The translations under genes were made by a program, and so were the position numbers. The notes under the pieces are model-generated. The model saw only the letters and a program-made list of their open reading frames with translations. It was not told the origin of the DNA and searched no databases. Positions 1-8,637 of a stretch of 64,000 nt of DNA are shown here, in pieces (the first letter of the stretch is position 1; each line of letters starts with the position of its first letter). The stretch is from Butyrivibrio proteoclasticus (GTDB lineage: Bacteria; Bacillota; Clostridia; Lachnospirales; Lachnospiraceae): positions 1-64,000 of the forward strand of contig NZ_FOXO01000019.1 of the NCBI RefSeq assembly GCF_900115735.1, in the 5' to 3' direction.

Positions 1-181
1 AAAGCTGCTTCTCCAGATCCGCATCAGTTGTGCCTTCAGGTAGCGGCCAGGAGATTCCTTTTTCTTCTGCGCTTTTTACAACCTTGGACACAGTGTTTCG
101 CGAACATGGAACCGATAGAGCAATGTTCCGTTCGCTGAATCCCAGACTTTTAAGTCTTAGGATTTCTCGATATTTGGTCAT
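1..181 (-). CDS. istA: IS21-family transposase IstA, N-terminal part (cut by window edge)
   Basis: Reading leftward from an ATG at 181 gives about 60 residues beginning MTKYREILRLKSLGFSERN and continuing into SRNTVSKVVKSAEE, the N-terminal helix-turn-helix of IS21-family IstA transposases. A good ribosome site (GGAGGGTC) lies just upstream on the same strand. The catalytic DDE domain and the usual partner istB lie outside the window. The adjoining DNA at 246-330 carries the repeated TGAGCC/CCGGTG motifs expected at an IS21 end, which supports the family. Whether the element is intact cannot be seen. Confidence 0.8.
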   Translation of the reverse strand, partial: MTKYREILRLKSLGFSERNIALSVPCSRNTVSKVVKSAEEKGISWPLPEGTTDADLEKQL

Positions 182-245
182 AAACTTGACCCTCCTTAAA
201 ATGAATTTACGCAATAACGCGCATATATTCATTTTAGTTAGATCA

Positions 246-330
246 AGATAGTGGCTCAATGACACCGGTAGAGTGGCTCATCCCAAAACGGAATGATGGC
301 TCATTTTCACCGGACAGGCGGCTCAAATAG
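246..330. repeat. Terminal repeat block of IS21-type element
   Basis: Read on the minus strand, the motif TGAGCC - 6 nt - CCGGTG - 4 nt - TGAGCC occurs twice in tandem between the istA start and the neighbouring DNA. Multiple short repeats of this kind are the transposase-binding sites at IS21-family ends. The exact outer tip is not defined; it lies at or just beyond about 330. Confidence 0.6.
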
Positions 331-350
331 CCCCAGATTATTCAGATAAG

Positions 351-545
351 ATGACCGGTAGAATATTACTCTTTAAAATGCAGAATACCTGCTATGATTC
401 GGTAAATGCGATAGTGGATTCTTTGGCATTGGAACTGAATCATAGAGGAATTTTGTGTGATGAGATAAACGTTTCACAAGATAGAGAAAAAGTCCTTGAG
501 CAGATGAATGTTATTGAACAGGGAAAATATGATGTTGCAATTTGA
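351..545 (+). pseudogene. 5' stub of a CgeB-like glycosyltransferase gene
   Basis: The ORF encodes 64 residues starting MTGRILLFKMQNTCYDSVN, with alternating hydrophobic strand and helix followed by a KYDVAI strand. This resembles the first Rossmann half of the CgeB-like glycosyltransferases elsewhere in the window (for example the gene at 18400, also 'ILVFK...'). It ends at about 545 where it meets a second stub running the other way. It is far shorter than the roughly 380 residues of the family, so I call it a remnant left by IS insertion and deletion. Confidence 0.55.
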
Positions 546-676
546 GCATCTGAAGGAGAAGTGCTGTTTATGGATATACCACTATCAATAACTTCGACAT
601 CAAGCTGTTGGTTAAGCATTGCCCATAACAAGTCGTTATAAACTATTTCATTTACATATAATAATGCAAATTTCAT
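546..676 (-). pseudogene. 5' stub of another surface-glycan gene (head-on with the previous stub)
   Basis: A minus-strand reading frame starts at ATG 676 behind a strong ribosome site (GGAGGTTAT) and encodes MKFALLYVNEIVYNDLLW..., the look of an N-terminal GT-B Rossmann strand and helix. After about 43 codons it runs into the opposite-strand stub, and the remaining codons are out of context. An intact start signal with no body indicates a gene whose 3' part was deleted. The family is not certain; CgeB-like GT-B is the best guess. Confidence 0.5.
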
Positions 677-714
677 ATAACCTCCGTAGATGCTAATGGA
701 TACTTGTAAAGATA

Positions 715-1653
715 TTAAAGCATTTCAACAAAGTGCAATGTGTCTTTATCAAATTGCTCTTTTTCTCCTGCTATAAAATCTCTATAGGATGAAAAAGCTT
801 GCTGATGTGATGAGAAATTGTCGCAAATATCATGCAGTAGAGCATCTAATTCATCAAGGCTATTAGCCGGATCATTAAATTTATATTTTTCAGGGATGGG
901 CACATCTTTATCAAAAGCTGCAGACCCATTTTTGTTAGTGATGACGCAGCACCCATCGGCAGCGGCTTCTCTGGGAATCCTGTCTTTGCCTGGATGATTC
1001 CCGAAATCAACATAAATTTTGGATGCTTCCATTAGCAGTACCATTTGTGAAATGTCAAGATTGACCAATGGTATCCACTTAATCCAATTTGCTTTTTTGA
1101 TAAGAGGCTTTATATCAGCTAATCCTTTTGCAGGATTGTACAGAGCATAATCTTTTCTAAATTCAGGTGGATATATGAATTTACCGTGTTCTTCATTTAT
1201 GTAGTCCGATAGATAGATGCCATATGCGCCAGGTAAAACTCTTTGCACATAATCAAGAGAATAGTAGGACTGGTATAAGTGAAGGAAAATAGATTCTTTG
1301 ATTAAAGGAAGGTTCAATTCATTGGTTGATTCAATATAGTTGTCAACACTCATCCACCACAGAACTTTTCTCGCATGTTTTATTTGAGGAATGCTGTAAG
1401 TTAGTCCTTCCGGGAAAACTACAACATTTTCAGGTCTATCAATCTCGTTTATATCAGTGCATGAAGGGGTATTGTATTTTTCGTATATGTCAGGAGTCTT
1501 AGCTTCAACAGCAATTGTGTATGGGAAGTCCAAATCGGCATAGCACATATATGCTGGTATGTCAGTCAATCTGTTTATAGCATTGCAAAACTGATGGTTA
1601 AGCTCTGCCCCACCGCTTTTTCTGTTTTTTGGGGAAATAATATATATTTTCAT
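715..1653 (-). CDS. GT-B-type glycosyltransferase (paralogue of the gene at 16317)
   Basis: Probably a cytoplasmic sugar transferase acting on a surface glycan. The protein is about 312 residues and starts MKIYIISPKNRKSGGAELNH; the GGAELNHQ stretch matches the donor-side glycine-rich loop of GT-B enzymes. Near residue 225 it has YVDFGNHPGKDRIPREA, shared almost exactly with its paralogue at 16317-17270, and the whole length aligns with that protein. I chose the ATG at 1653 because AAAGGTGG precedes it; an in-frame TTG upstream has no such site. There are no membrane segments or signal peptide. It is divergent from the gene at 1825. Donor and acceptor are unknown. Confidence 0.8.
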   Translation of the reverse strand: MKIYIISPKNRKSGGAELNHQFCNAINRLTDIPAYMCYADLDFPYTIAVEAKTPDIYEKYNTPSCTDINEIDRPENVVVFPEGLTYSIPQIKHARKVLWWMSVDNYIESTNELNLPLIKESIFLHLYQSYYSLDYVQRVLPGAYGIYLSDYINEEHGKFIYPPEFRKDYALYNPAKGLADIKPLIKKANWIKWIPLVNLDISQMVLLMEASKIYVDFGNHPGKDRIPREAAADGCCVITNKNGSAAFDKDVPIPEKYKFNDPANSLDELDALLHDICDNFSSHQQAFSSYRDFIAGEKEQFDKDTLHFVEML

Positions 1654-1824
1654 GACTACGCCACCTTTTTGTAAAAAAATAAGCAATCAGGATTGATAAA
1701 ATTTCAAGCATTTTCTTTGAGTTTTAAAATGTTTGTCATTTATGTATATTATAATATATAGTAAATAAAAAAACGAATAAAGAATTTATTGATGGCGATA
1801 TGTATTTTTACTGAGGCTACTAGT

Positions 1825-3033
1825 ATGAAAATATTATATTTGGATATTCCGATTTTTTTTGCAAATATGGATATGCTCGATGCTCTGGATAACTACAGGG
1901 ACGATAATGGGAAGGTACTTGAAGTTGTTAGATATCATTATGACTATGATGAAAAGAAAGCCAGAAATGATGAGAATTTTGAAAAGAATTTTTCTGATAC
2001 CTTAAGGCAGAATTCTCCGGATTTTGTTTTCTCTTTTAATTTTCTTCCTGTGGTTTCTAAAGTTTGTAATAAAGAGGGAGTTATTTACGTTTCGTGGATT
2101 TATGATAATCCTGAAAATCTGCTGTATTCTTATCAAGTTATAAATAAGTGCAATATTGTGTTGATGTTTGATTCGAAAGAATATGAGATATTTAGGAATG
2201 GGCGAATTGATACAGTGGAATATTTACCACTTGCTGCATCAACAAGGCGGTTGGACTCGCTTGTACCAAGTGAAGAAATAAAAAGAAAATATGAAGCAGA
2301 TATAGCTTTTGTAGGATCACTTTATACTGAACGAAAGCAATATTATGATGAAATTGCGCCTAAGCTCAATCCTTATACACTAGGGTATATTGATGGTCTT
2401 GTAAGAGCGCAGCTTCAGGTTGACGGTATGAATTTTATAGAAGAGTGTCTCTCGAAAGAAGTAGTGAAAGATATGCAGAGGGCAAGTAATCTGTATCCTT
2501 ACCCGGATAGTGCGGAGACTTTGGAATGGCTGTTTGCAAATTATATTATTAACAGGCGGGCAACAATTTTGGAGCGAAAAGAACTTTTGACCATGATCGG
2601 GGAGAGGTTTGGTGTTAGGTTGTATACGTATGGACAAAACTGCTCTTTTAACCCGAAAGGGGTTGAAAACATGGGACCGGCAGATTACTTTGAAGAAATG
2701 CCATATATTTTTAAGCTGAGTAAGATTAACTTGAACATTACTCTAAGAAGTATCAGACATGCTATTCCATTAAGGGGGTTTGACATTCTTGGAGCAGGAG
2801 GGTTTCTTTTATCAAATTATCAGGTGGATCTTGCAAGACATTTTGTGCCGGGAGAAGATTTTGTTTATTACGAAGATAGGAATGACTTAATGGACAAGAT
2901 TGATTATTATCTGAACCATGAAGATGAACGGAATGCAATAGCCAATAATGCTCATGAAAAGATTAAGAAGGAGCATACATTTGATGTGAGAGTTGGGCAG
3001 ATACTTGATCTGGTAAAAGCAAGAAGGTACTAA
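1825..3033 (+). CDS. CgeB-like glycosyltransferase (GT-B fold)
   Basis: The protein of 402 residues starts MKILYLDIPIFFANMDML. It contains features seen in all CgeB-like enzymes of this window: a strand ending in 'PVVSKVCN', an 'SWIYDNP' segment, 'YLPLAAS' before a basic loop, 'FVGSLY', and a C-terminal 'SKINLNITLRS...PLRGFDILGAGGFLLSNYQ' region that corresponds to the donor-binding half. The ATG at 1825 is preferred: GAGG lies 8 bp upstream and paralogues start at the same place. An upstream ATG (1792) would add 11 residues without a ribosome site. It converges with the next gene, overlapping it by 4 bp. No acceptor can be assigned. Confidence 0.8.
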   Translation: MKILYLDIPIFFANMDMLDALDNYRDDNGKVLEVVRYHYDYDEKKARNDENFEKNFSDTLRQNSPDFVFSFNFLPVVSKVCNKEGVIYVSWIYDNPENLLYSYQVINKCNIVLMFDSKEYEIFRNGRIDTVEYLPLAASTRRLDSLVPSEEIKRKYEADIAFVGSLYTERKQYYDEIAPKLNPYTLGYIDGLVRAQLQVDGMNFIEECLSKEVVKDMQRASNLYPYPDSAETLEWLFANYIINRRATILERKELLTMIGERFGVRLYTYGQNCSFNPKGVENMGPADYFEEMPYIFKLSKINLNITLRSIRHAIPLRGFDILGAGGFLLSNYQVDLARHFVPGEDFVYYEDRNDLMDKIDYYLNHEDERNAIANNAHEKIKKEHTFDVRVGQILDLVKARRY

Positions 3034-4229
3034 TTGGAACTTGTGATGATCTTGAATATTTCCAGAACTCTGTTTAATACCCGGCCATTTGCACATACTT
3101 CTTCAAAGCCTCTTTGCGCAATTGTTTCACGCTCTTGAGCGTGTTCAAGGTAGTAGTGGATCTTGTCAATAAGTTCAGTGTAGTTATGATATGTAATCAG
3201 ATGCTCGCCGTCCTTGAAATAAAGATCGATTTCAGGCTGATAGTTAGTGATGAGGAATCCCTTGCATGCTAAAACATCCCAGATACGCTGAGAAAGCCCG
3301 GATGTTATGGATCTTGTTGTGATGTTAAGATTTATTTTGCTCTGCCTGAATACAAAAGGCATTTCTTTTAAGGAATCAACGCCGCCATGTATCATCATCT
3401 TATCAGATAAAGTTTTTGTGTTACTTTGAGTAAAAAGATGGAGTTTATAACCATTGGCAGAATAATTGTTTTCTGCAATCATATTCAGAATTTTGACGCG
3501 TTCTAAATAAGTCGCATGAGGGCATAGATAGTCATTTAATGTAACATATTCTGAAATATCAAAAACGCTCATGTTAGATGGATAAAAATCCGGGTCTGCA
3601 TTTTTTATATCTGATAGAACATTAGAGGTCAGTGATTCTTTTATTCTTTTATATCCAAATACTTCACTTTCAAGCTGAGAATTGATGGCAGCAGCAAATT
3701 GTTCTTTCACAGAGAAAGGTAAAGAGTTTTTAACAAGTAATTTTTCCAGAGGATCTTTTTCGTTATAAAGGGAACCTACAAAAGAGATATCATACCTATA
3801 ATCAGATGTATTTCCAAGAAGTGTGCTTAATCTGGTACATGCTGCGCCCAGTGGCATATGGAAAATACAATCCGGGTTCTCATCATGAATTAAATTGTAT
3901 TGTTCCTTGTCAAAAAGAAATAAGCGGTTAAACTTGCTCCTGACAGAGGTGTTGAAAATTTCAAAGACGGGACAATCAACAGTTACAGCCACATAAAATA
4001 CATGCAGTTTTTCGCAGAGCATAGCGATAAAAGGGTAATAGTTGATTGAAAAGACAAAAAGAGGGTGGTTAGCTGCAATAAGGTTTCCAAGGTGAATGAT
4101 TTTTTCATCAAGAGTAACGCTTGGAGACATTCCCTGGATATCCTCGATGACATCAATACCAAGAACTTTGAATGCATCTATAAAATCCGGTTCGCATATG
4201 CTTTTGTATCTATAAAAAATTATGTTCAT
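3030..4229 (-). CDS. CgeB-like glycosyltransferase (GT-B fold)
   Basis: A 399-residue protein starting MNIIFYRYKSICEPDF, preceded by GAGGAAACGC. Like its neighbours it has 'FVGSLYNEKD' mid-protein and 'SKINLNITTRS...LSQRIWDVLACKGFLITNYQ' near residues 300-340, the C-terminal sugar-nucleotide half. It shares the plan of the genes at 1825 and 12556 but lies on the opposite strand, so the array is not one operon. Its stop codon overlaps the convergent gene by 4 bp. It is cytoplasmic by lack of hydrophobic segments. Its specific linkage is unknown. Confidence 0.8.
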   Translation of the reverse strand: MNIIFYRYKSICEPDFIDAFKVLGIDVIEDIQGMSPSVTLDEKIIHLGNLIAANHPLFVFSINYYPFIAMLCEKLHVFYVAVTVDCPVFEIFNTSVRSKFNRLFLFDKEQYNLIHDENPDCIFHMPLGAACTRLSTLLGNTSDYRYDISFVGSLYNEKDPLEKLLVKNSLPFSVKEQFAAAINSQLESEVFGYKRIKESLTSNVLSDIKNADPDFYPSNMSVFDISEYVTLNDYLCPHATYLERVKILNMIAENNYSANGYKLHLFTQSNTKTLSDKMMIHGGVDSLKEMPFVFRQSKINLNITTRSITSGLSQRIWDVLACKGFLITNYQPEIDLYFKDGEHLITYHNYTELIDKIHYYLEHAQERETIAQRGFEEVCANGRVLNRVLEIFKIITSSN

Positions 4230-4259
4230 GCGTTTCCTCGTTTTGTCATGAATGTATTT

Positions 4260-4284
4260 AATAGTATAATATAAGTATACTATT
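4260..4284. promoter_or_regulatory. Inverted repeat in divergent promoter region
   Basis: AATAGTATA and TATACTATT form perfect 9-bp arms around a 7-bp spacer between the divergent genes at 4229 (minus) and 4362 (plus). The arms contain TATA-type sequences, so this could be an operator or simply overlapping -10 elements. No start site can be fixed. Confidence 0.3.
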
Positions 4285-4361
4285 ATTTCGGTAATTAGTA
4301 ATGAGAAAACAGATTATCTTTTGATGTTGAATAATATGTCCAATGGTTTTGGAGAAAATGA

Positions 4362-5366
4362 ATGAAGAAAGTAAGTGTAGTAATACCGGCGTATAATGCA
4401 CATAATACTTTGGCAAGATGTCTTGGAAGTCTTGTTAATCAGACAATGCAGGATATCGAGATTGTTGTGATCAACGATGCATCTACAGATGATACATGGG
4501 AAATAATGAAAAGGTGTGAAGCACAGTTTCCTGACAAGATGGTGATCATAAACAGTGATGTTAATACCGGCTGCGGAGGTGCCAGAAGCATCGGACTTGA
4601 TGCTGCAAGTGGTGAGTATATTGGTATGGCAGATGCAGATGATTACGTTGCACCAACTATGTATGAAAAGCTTTATGCCAGAGCAGTGGAGACCGGAGCA
4701 GATATAATAGACTCAGGTTTTTATAAGGAGGCTACAGATCAGGCACTTCTAAGTACAGGTGATGATACAGTAGGAATGCTTGATGATAATAAAAGGTCAA
4801 AACTCATTGCGGGAAGTGGCTATCTTGTAACCAAGATTTTTAAGAATGAACTTTTTAATGATCCACCGGTAAGAATGCAGTCCAATATGGCGGCACTTGA
4901 AGATCTTGAGATTTTAATATATATGTTCCTTAGATCAAAGAGTATTGCTACGGTAAAAGAGATTTTTTATAACTACTGTGATACAGAAGGCTCTAACACA
5001 AAAATGATGGATATGGACAGATATTTTGATGCAGTCTATAGAGCGATGCAGGGAACATATGATAAATGTCACAATATGCCGGCATATAATGGGTGCCGTA
5101 AGGCAGTAGAATTCATGATAGCGAATATCTACTCTTATGGAATAAATCGCTGCATATATGACCAAATTGTAAGGTATGGAGCAAGTGAAAAAAATATAAA
5201 AAAGTATTTTGATTGTGCAGGTTTGAAAGAGAAAGCTTTATTAAAAAAACTCTCTGAACTAAAAAAGAGCGTAATCGAGGTACCTTATAAAGAGAACTCT
5301 TATATAACAGATAGAATAACAAATCTTGACCTTATGATAATGGAAGAATGTGATAAAAGATTTTAA
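4362..5366 (+). CDS. Family 2 glycosyltransferase (GT-A fold)
   Basis: The 334-residue protein begins with the GT2 hallmark VSVVIPAYNAHNTLARCL, followed by VVINDASTDDTW and the metal-binding region MADADDY near residue 90. The rest is a helical C-terminal region that may set acceptor choice. It is a cytoplasmic sugar transferase, expected to use a nucleotide sugar. A GGAG site lies about 8 bp before the ATG. Its stop overlaps the convergent minus-strand gene by 4 bp. Substrate unknown. Confidence 0.9.
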   Translation: MKKVSVVIPAYNAHNTLARCLGSLVNQTMQDIEIVVINDASTDDTWEIMKRCEAQFPDKMVIINSDVNTGCGGARSIGLDAASGEYIGMADADDYVAPTMYEKLYARAVETGADIIDSGFYKEATDQALLSTGDDTVGMLDDNKRSKLIAGSGYLVTKIFKNELFNDPPVRMQSNMAALEDLEILIYMFLRSKSIATVKEIFYNYCDTEGSNTKMMDMDRYFDAVYRAMQGTYDKCHNMPAYNGCRKAVEFMIANIYSYGINRCIYDQIVRYGASEKNIKKYFDCAGLKEKALLKKLSELKKSVIEVPYKENSYITDRITNLDLMIMEECDKRF

Positions 5367-6346
5367 ATTATTTCTATCTTTTTTCCTGTACTTTTAAAAA
5401 GTTCCATTGTACCACATGAAGCGCCGATATACTTATCGCTCAGTATTATCGCAGGAGTGGGAGTAGGAGTTTCGTCTAAAATACCTGTACTATTGTTTTT
5501 ATAATAGGAAATTATTTCTTTATATTCTTCAACCAGTTCAGGTCGCAACCTGATCAGTACATTGATTATTTCTTTATGCGGACGCCATATAAGGAGGAAC
5601 TCATTTTTAACAGACTGATAGTGCTTGATTGTGGTAAAAAGCTCTTTTAAAAAAGTGCGATTTCCTTCCAAAACATTAAAAATTGAAGTACACAATAGAT
5701 GAGTTTCCTTTTTTGCGTATAGAAATTCATCCCATTCCAAAGGGTGAGGAACAGTTTCTTTAGTATATTTTTTTAATATATTAGTTCTTGGGAAGTCTTT
5801 CCATGTAATCTTTTTGTCCCATTCATTATAAAGATCGATATTTAGTCCAGCTATGCACTTTAGATACAATTGCTTAATTGACTCGGATTGGACTATTATG
5901 TGATCTATATTCATTATGTTTAATGGAATCAAAAATGCTTTTTTTTCTTCGATTTCTTCTTTACTGTCAATGTATGACTCGGGATGACAGTCGTAGGGAA
6001 CATAAACAAGATTATCAGTGTATTGTCTTAGGTTTCCGGTAAAAAAGAAGGGGTTGACAAGGAAGGCACGGCAACCCAGATCCTGAGCATTTTGAATGTA
6101 AATGGTATCAGGATGTTCTTCCTGAAAATTAAAGGCATTTACATCGGTGATTTCTACTTCATCAGGGTAACCCGAGAGTGTATACTCTGTATCTGTTATG
6201 TTCCCGCTTGAATCTCTTTTATATGTTGGAACAGGGATGACCGTAACTACATTGTTTTTATTTTTTTTTGCTTCATCCCATAAGGTTTCAAAACCCTCCC
6301 ACATATTTGGGGAGAGAGGTAAAAATACTATTTTTTTCATGTTCAA
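5363..6346 (-). CDS. CDP-glycerol glycerophosphotransferase-like protein (partner of the LicD gene)
   Basis: The 327-residue protein starts MNMKKIVFLPLSPNMWEGF. Its first 180 residues match the C-terminal halves of the LicD fusions at 8638 and 10901 ('FLP..', 'PDTIYIQNA', 'FFTGNLRQ', 'LVYVPY'). It continues with 'LLIWRPHKEI' and ends 'SDKYIGASCGTMELFKSTGKK', the nucleotide-binding end typical of TagF/TagB-like transferases. It overlaps the upstream LicD gene by 4 bp, so the two are co-translated. I infer transfer of a polyol-phosphate or similar group during synthesis of a teichoic-acid-like glycan. Confidence 0.7.
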   Translation of the reverse strand: MNMKKIVFLPLSPNMWEGFETLWDEAKKNKNNVVTVIPVPTYKRDSSGNITDTEYTLSGYPDEVEITDVNAFNFQEEHPDTIYIQNAQDLGCRAFLVNPFFFTGNLRQYTDNLVYVPYDCHPESYIDSKEEIEEKKAFLIPLNIMNIDHIIVQSESIKQLYLKCIAGLNIDLYNEWDKKITWKDFPRTNILKKYTKETVPHPLEWDEFLYAKKETHLLCTSIFNVLEGNRTFLKELFTTIKHYQSVKNEFLLIWRPHKEIINVLIRLRPELVEEYKEIISYYKNNSTGILDETPTPTPAIILSDKYIGASCGTMELFKSTGKKIEII

Positions 6347-7287
6347 TAAATGTCTCCCATTTGTCCAATCTTATTATGAAAAAGGATTTTCTTTTCCTGG
6401 AGCTTGAAATAAGGATAATCGTGACTTGCTGACCCTTTAATTGGCGTCATATAGCTGTTTCCATATTGCATTTTCAGAACTTCTTCATATCCGATGGGGA
6501 TAGGAACCTTTATCATCTCAAACTCTACCCAGATTGTATCCGAATAAGCATCAAGCGATCGTTTGCGGTTATTGCCATACATGCCAAATTCGGGATACCA
6601 TGTTACAAATCCTGCTTCATCTTTTTGAGTCATCATGGCAACGGCATCTGCAACTTTCCAGATTGAGCTTAGCATTTTATCGCCTTTTTCAATGGAAGTG
6701 TTTAAGGTGGTTTCGATTTGGTGCACAGATTCTTCTAGTTCACCGATATTTTTGTATTCATCAAAGTTAATTCCAAGGTAATACACTGCCTTGTATATTT
6801 CCATTAGCTGATTCCAATAGTCATCATCTTTTGGAATGAAATCCATGGGGAAAATGTCAATACCACAGCAGTAGGGGCAGCCCCACATTTTTTTTGTAAG
6901 TTCTTTTTCTTGCTCATCAAAGCCAACGTCTATATTTTCCCTATTTGATACGTAGGCCTGTGGCAGAGGGTAATCTTTTTGTGTATAAAAGCTCCTTACC
7001 ATGCAGTCTTTAGGAAGTTCGTCTTGCAGTATAAAAAGTAATTTCATGTAGTCTTCCCTTAAAAGGCATAGGTCAATGTCATCATCCCATGGAATATAAC
7101 CTCCATGTCGAACAGCACCAAGAAGAGAGCCATATTCCATCCAAATCGGAATATTGTGTCTTTGAGCAATTGTTAAAATGTCATTTAGCAATGTAAGCTG
7201 AATGGCCCAGGATCTTTTCATAGCTTCCGAAATAGTAAAGCCAAGTCGGACTTCTTCTTTAAAAAAAGTATCATCTATAGTAATCAT
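6343..7287 (-). CDS. LicD family phosphotransferase
   Basis: The 314-residue protein shows the LicD core: WMEYGSLLGAVRHGGYIPWD followed by DDIDLCLLREDY, about residues 50-80. These are the metal and nucleotide-binding acidic residues of the nucleotidyltransferase fold. A second conserved part, CCGIDIFPMDFIP, lies near 155. LicD proteins transfer phosphocholine or comparable phospho-groups from a CDP/CMP carrier to glycans. It overlaps the TagF-like gene downstream by 4 bp, a split version of what is one protein in the genes at 8638 and 10901. The native group transferred is unknown. Confidence 0.88.
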   Translation of the reverse strand: MITIDDTFFKEEVRLGFTISEAMKRSWAIQLTLLNDILTIAQRHNIPIWMEYGSLLGAVRHGGYIPWDDDIDLCLLREDYMKLLFILQDELPKDCMVRSFYTQKDYPLPQAYVSNRENIDVGFDEQEKELTKKMWGCPYCCGIDIFPMDFIPKDDDYWNQLMEIYKAVYYLGINFDEYKNIGELEESVHQIETTLNTSIEKGDKMLSSIWKVADAVAMMTQKDEAGFVTWYPEFGMYGNNRKRSLDAYSDTIWVEFEMIKVPIPIGYEEVLKMQYGNSYMTPIKGSASHDYPYFKLQEKKILFHNKIGQMGDIY

Positions 7288-7304
7288 ATTTTCCTTTTAC
7301 TCAA

Positions 7305-8528
7305 TCATTCAATTGTTGCAGACCTGATCATGACGGGCTTTTTCATATCAGCGAATTTTAGAACAAGCGGAGATGAATCTCCATAGTATGCATCTATTTT
7401 ATCAAGGAACTCTTTGCATGATATTCCGGTAACAACATTTCTTCCAAAGAGCAGTTTGTCGATTTTTGAGAAAGCATCATTATTTACGTTAGCCCATTGC
7501 TTTATATCTTCGGGGAAAAAGCAGATGAAAAGCTGAATTTTGTCGTTACTCTCATCAAATGTTTTCAGATTCGAGATAAGTTTATTTATCCCGGAATTTT
7601 CCATTTCAACAAGTGAACTGGCTCCCAGGCAAAGAAGAATGTGCTTTTTGCCTTTTTCAAAAATGAAATTCTCCATCAGTTCGTTATTGGTATTGTCATG
7701 GATAAACATATCATGACCATAATCATATAATATCCATGGGAATTCCTGATGCGGAACCAATGACCTAAGTCCTTTTTTGGCTAATTCCAAAGAGTGTATT
7801 GAACAAGTAAATTCATCATTGCACTCTATTTCTTCATTCCATCTGGTGTCAATGTTTGTTGCAACTATTGCGCTATGAATAAAAGAGGCATAGAAGTCTT
7901 TTCCAAGGTCCTCGCCACAGATGAAAGTTTCGCTTTCACCTGCAACAGAAAGTGTCCCATAACAATCAACATCCTCCATGATGCCATTCGCAGGAATATA
8001 TTTACTTCCTATAAAACCAATCATAGCTACATCTGAGGCATTTTCAAATCTGTTAATTATGTTAAATAAAAAATAGGGATTTAATATCCTTACTCCTTCC
8101 CGTACATATACTTTGTATTTTGCCTGGGATGCTTCCATAGCCTCATTGTAAGCTGATGAAAGCTTGGACACACCGGTGACCTGCAGTGAACTTATGGTAA
8201 TGTTTCGGGGAATATAGAGATTATTTATCCATTCCATGATCCTTGCATATTCTACTTCATCATCACTGCAGACTATAAAACATACCTCGGCAGCCTCTCT
8301 GTTTTTTTCTATGGTTTGATTTTCTGGAATTGTGAATAGGTTTTGTATCTCTTTTCCCTCGATACGGTCAAAAACTCTGTCAGCATTTATTGCAAATCTG
8401 CTTATAGCCAGAGACATATCATCCATGGAAATACTGTTTTCTTCCATGATAGTAATAAGATCTGCGGGATTGAAACTATCCAGGAACTCGGCACATTGAA
8501 TTTGGTATCTGAGGAACTTCGTATCCAT
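7305..8528 (-). CDS. Glycosyltransferase (GT2-like) with TagF-like C-terminal end
   Basis: After about 70 helical residues, the middle (VCFIVCSDDEVEYARIM ... SSAYNEAMEASQAKYKVYV) matches the GT2 subgroup Glyco_tranf_2_5, with 'VAMIGFIGSKYIP' following. The last 35 residues, 'DAYYGDSSPLVLKF...KKPVMI', match the nucleotide-binding end of CDP-glycerol-transferase-like proteins. The frame opens 6 codons earlier at 8546 (MHGEYI), but MDTKFL at about 8528 is likelier because GGTGAGTATATT precedes it. It lies 18 bp from the LicD gene and is probably co-transcribed with it. Confidence 0.65.
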   Translation of the reverse strand: MDTKFLRYQIQCAEFLDSFNPADLITIMEENSISMDDMSLAISRFAINADRVFDRIEGKEIQNLFTIPENQTIEKNREAAEVCFIVCSDDEVEYARIMEWINNLYIPRNITISSLQVTGVSKLSSAYNEAMEASQAKYKVYVREGVRILNPYFLFNIINRFENASDVAMIGFIGSKYIPANGIMEDVDCYGTLSVAGESETFICGEDLGKDFYASFIHSAIVATNIDTRWNEEIECNDEFTCSIHSLELAKKGLRSLVPHQEFPWILYDYGHDMFIHDNTNNELMENFIFEKGKKHILLCLGASSLVEMENSGINKLISNLKTFDESNDKIQLFICFFPEDIKQWANVNNDAFSKIDKLLFGRNVVTGISCKEFLDKIDAYYGDSSPLVLKFADMKKPVMIRSATIE

Positions 8529-8637
8529 AATATACTCACCATGCAAATATAAATGTTATAATGTTAATAAGTTACCATTATTTTAACATAACTGTAATAT
8601 ATATTACAAAAAACAGATAAACTTTATGAAGGTAATT

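Noticed and set aside
1733-1755. Promoter TTGTCA-TATAAT upstream of the gene at 1825
   Set aside because: The spacer is only 11 bp. TATAAT may be a real -10 but no -35 fits.
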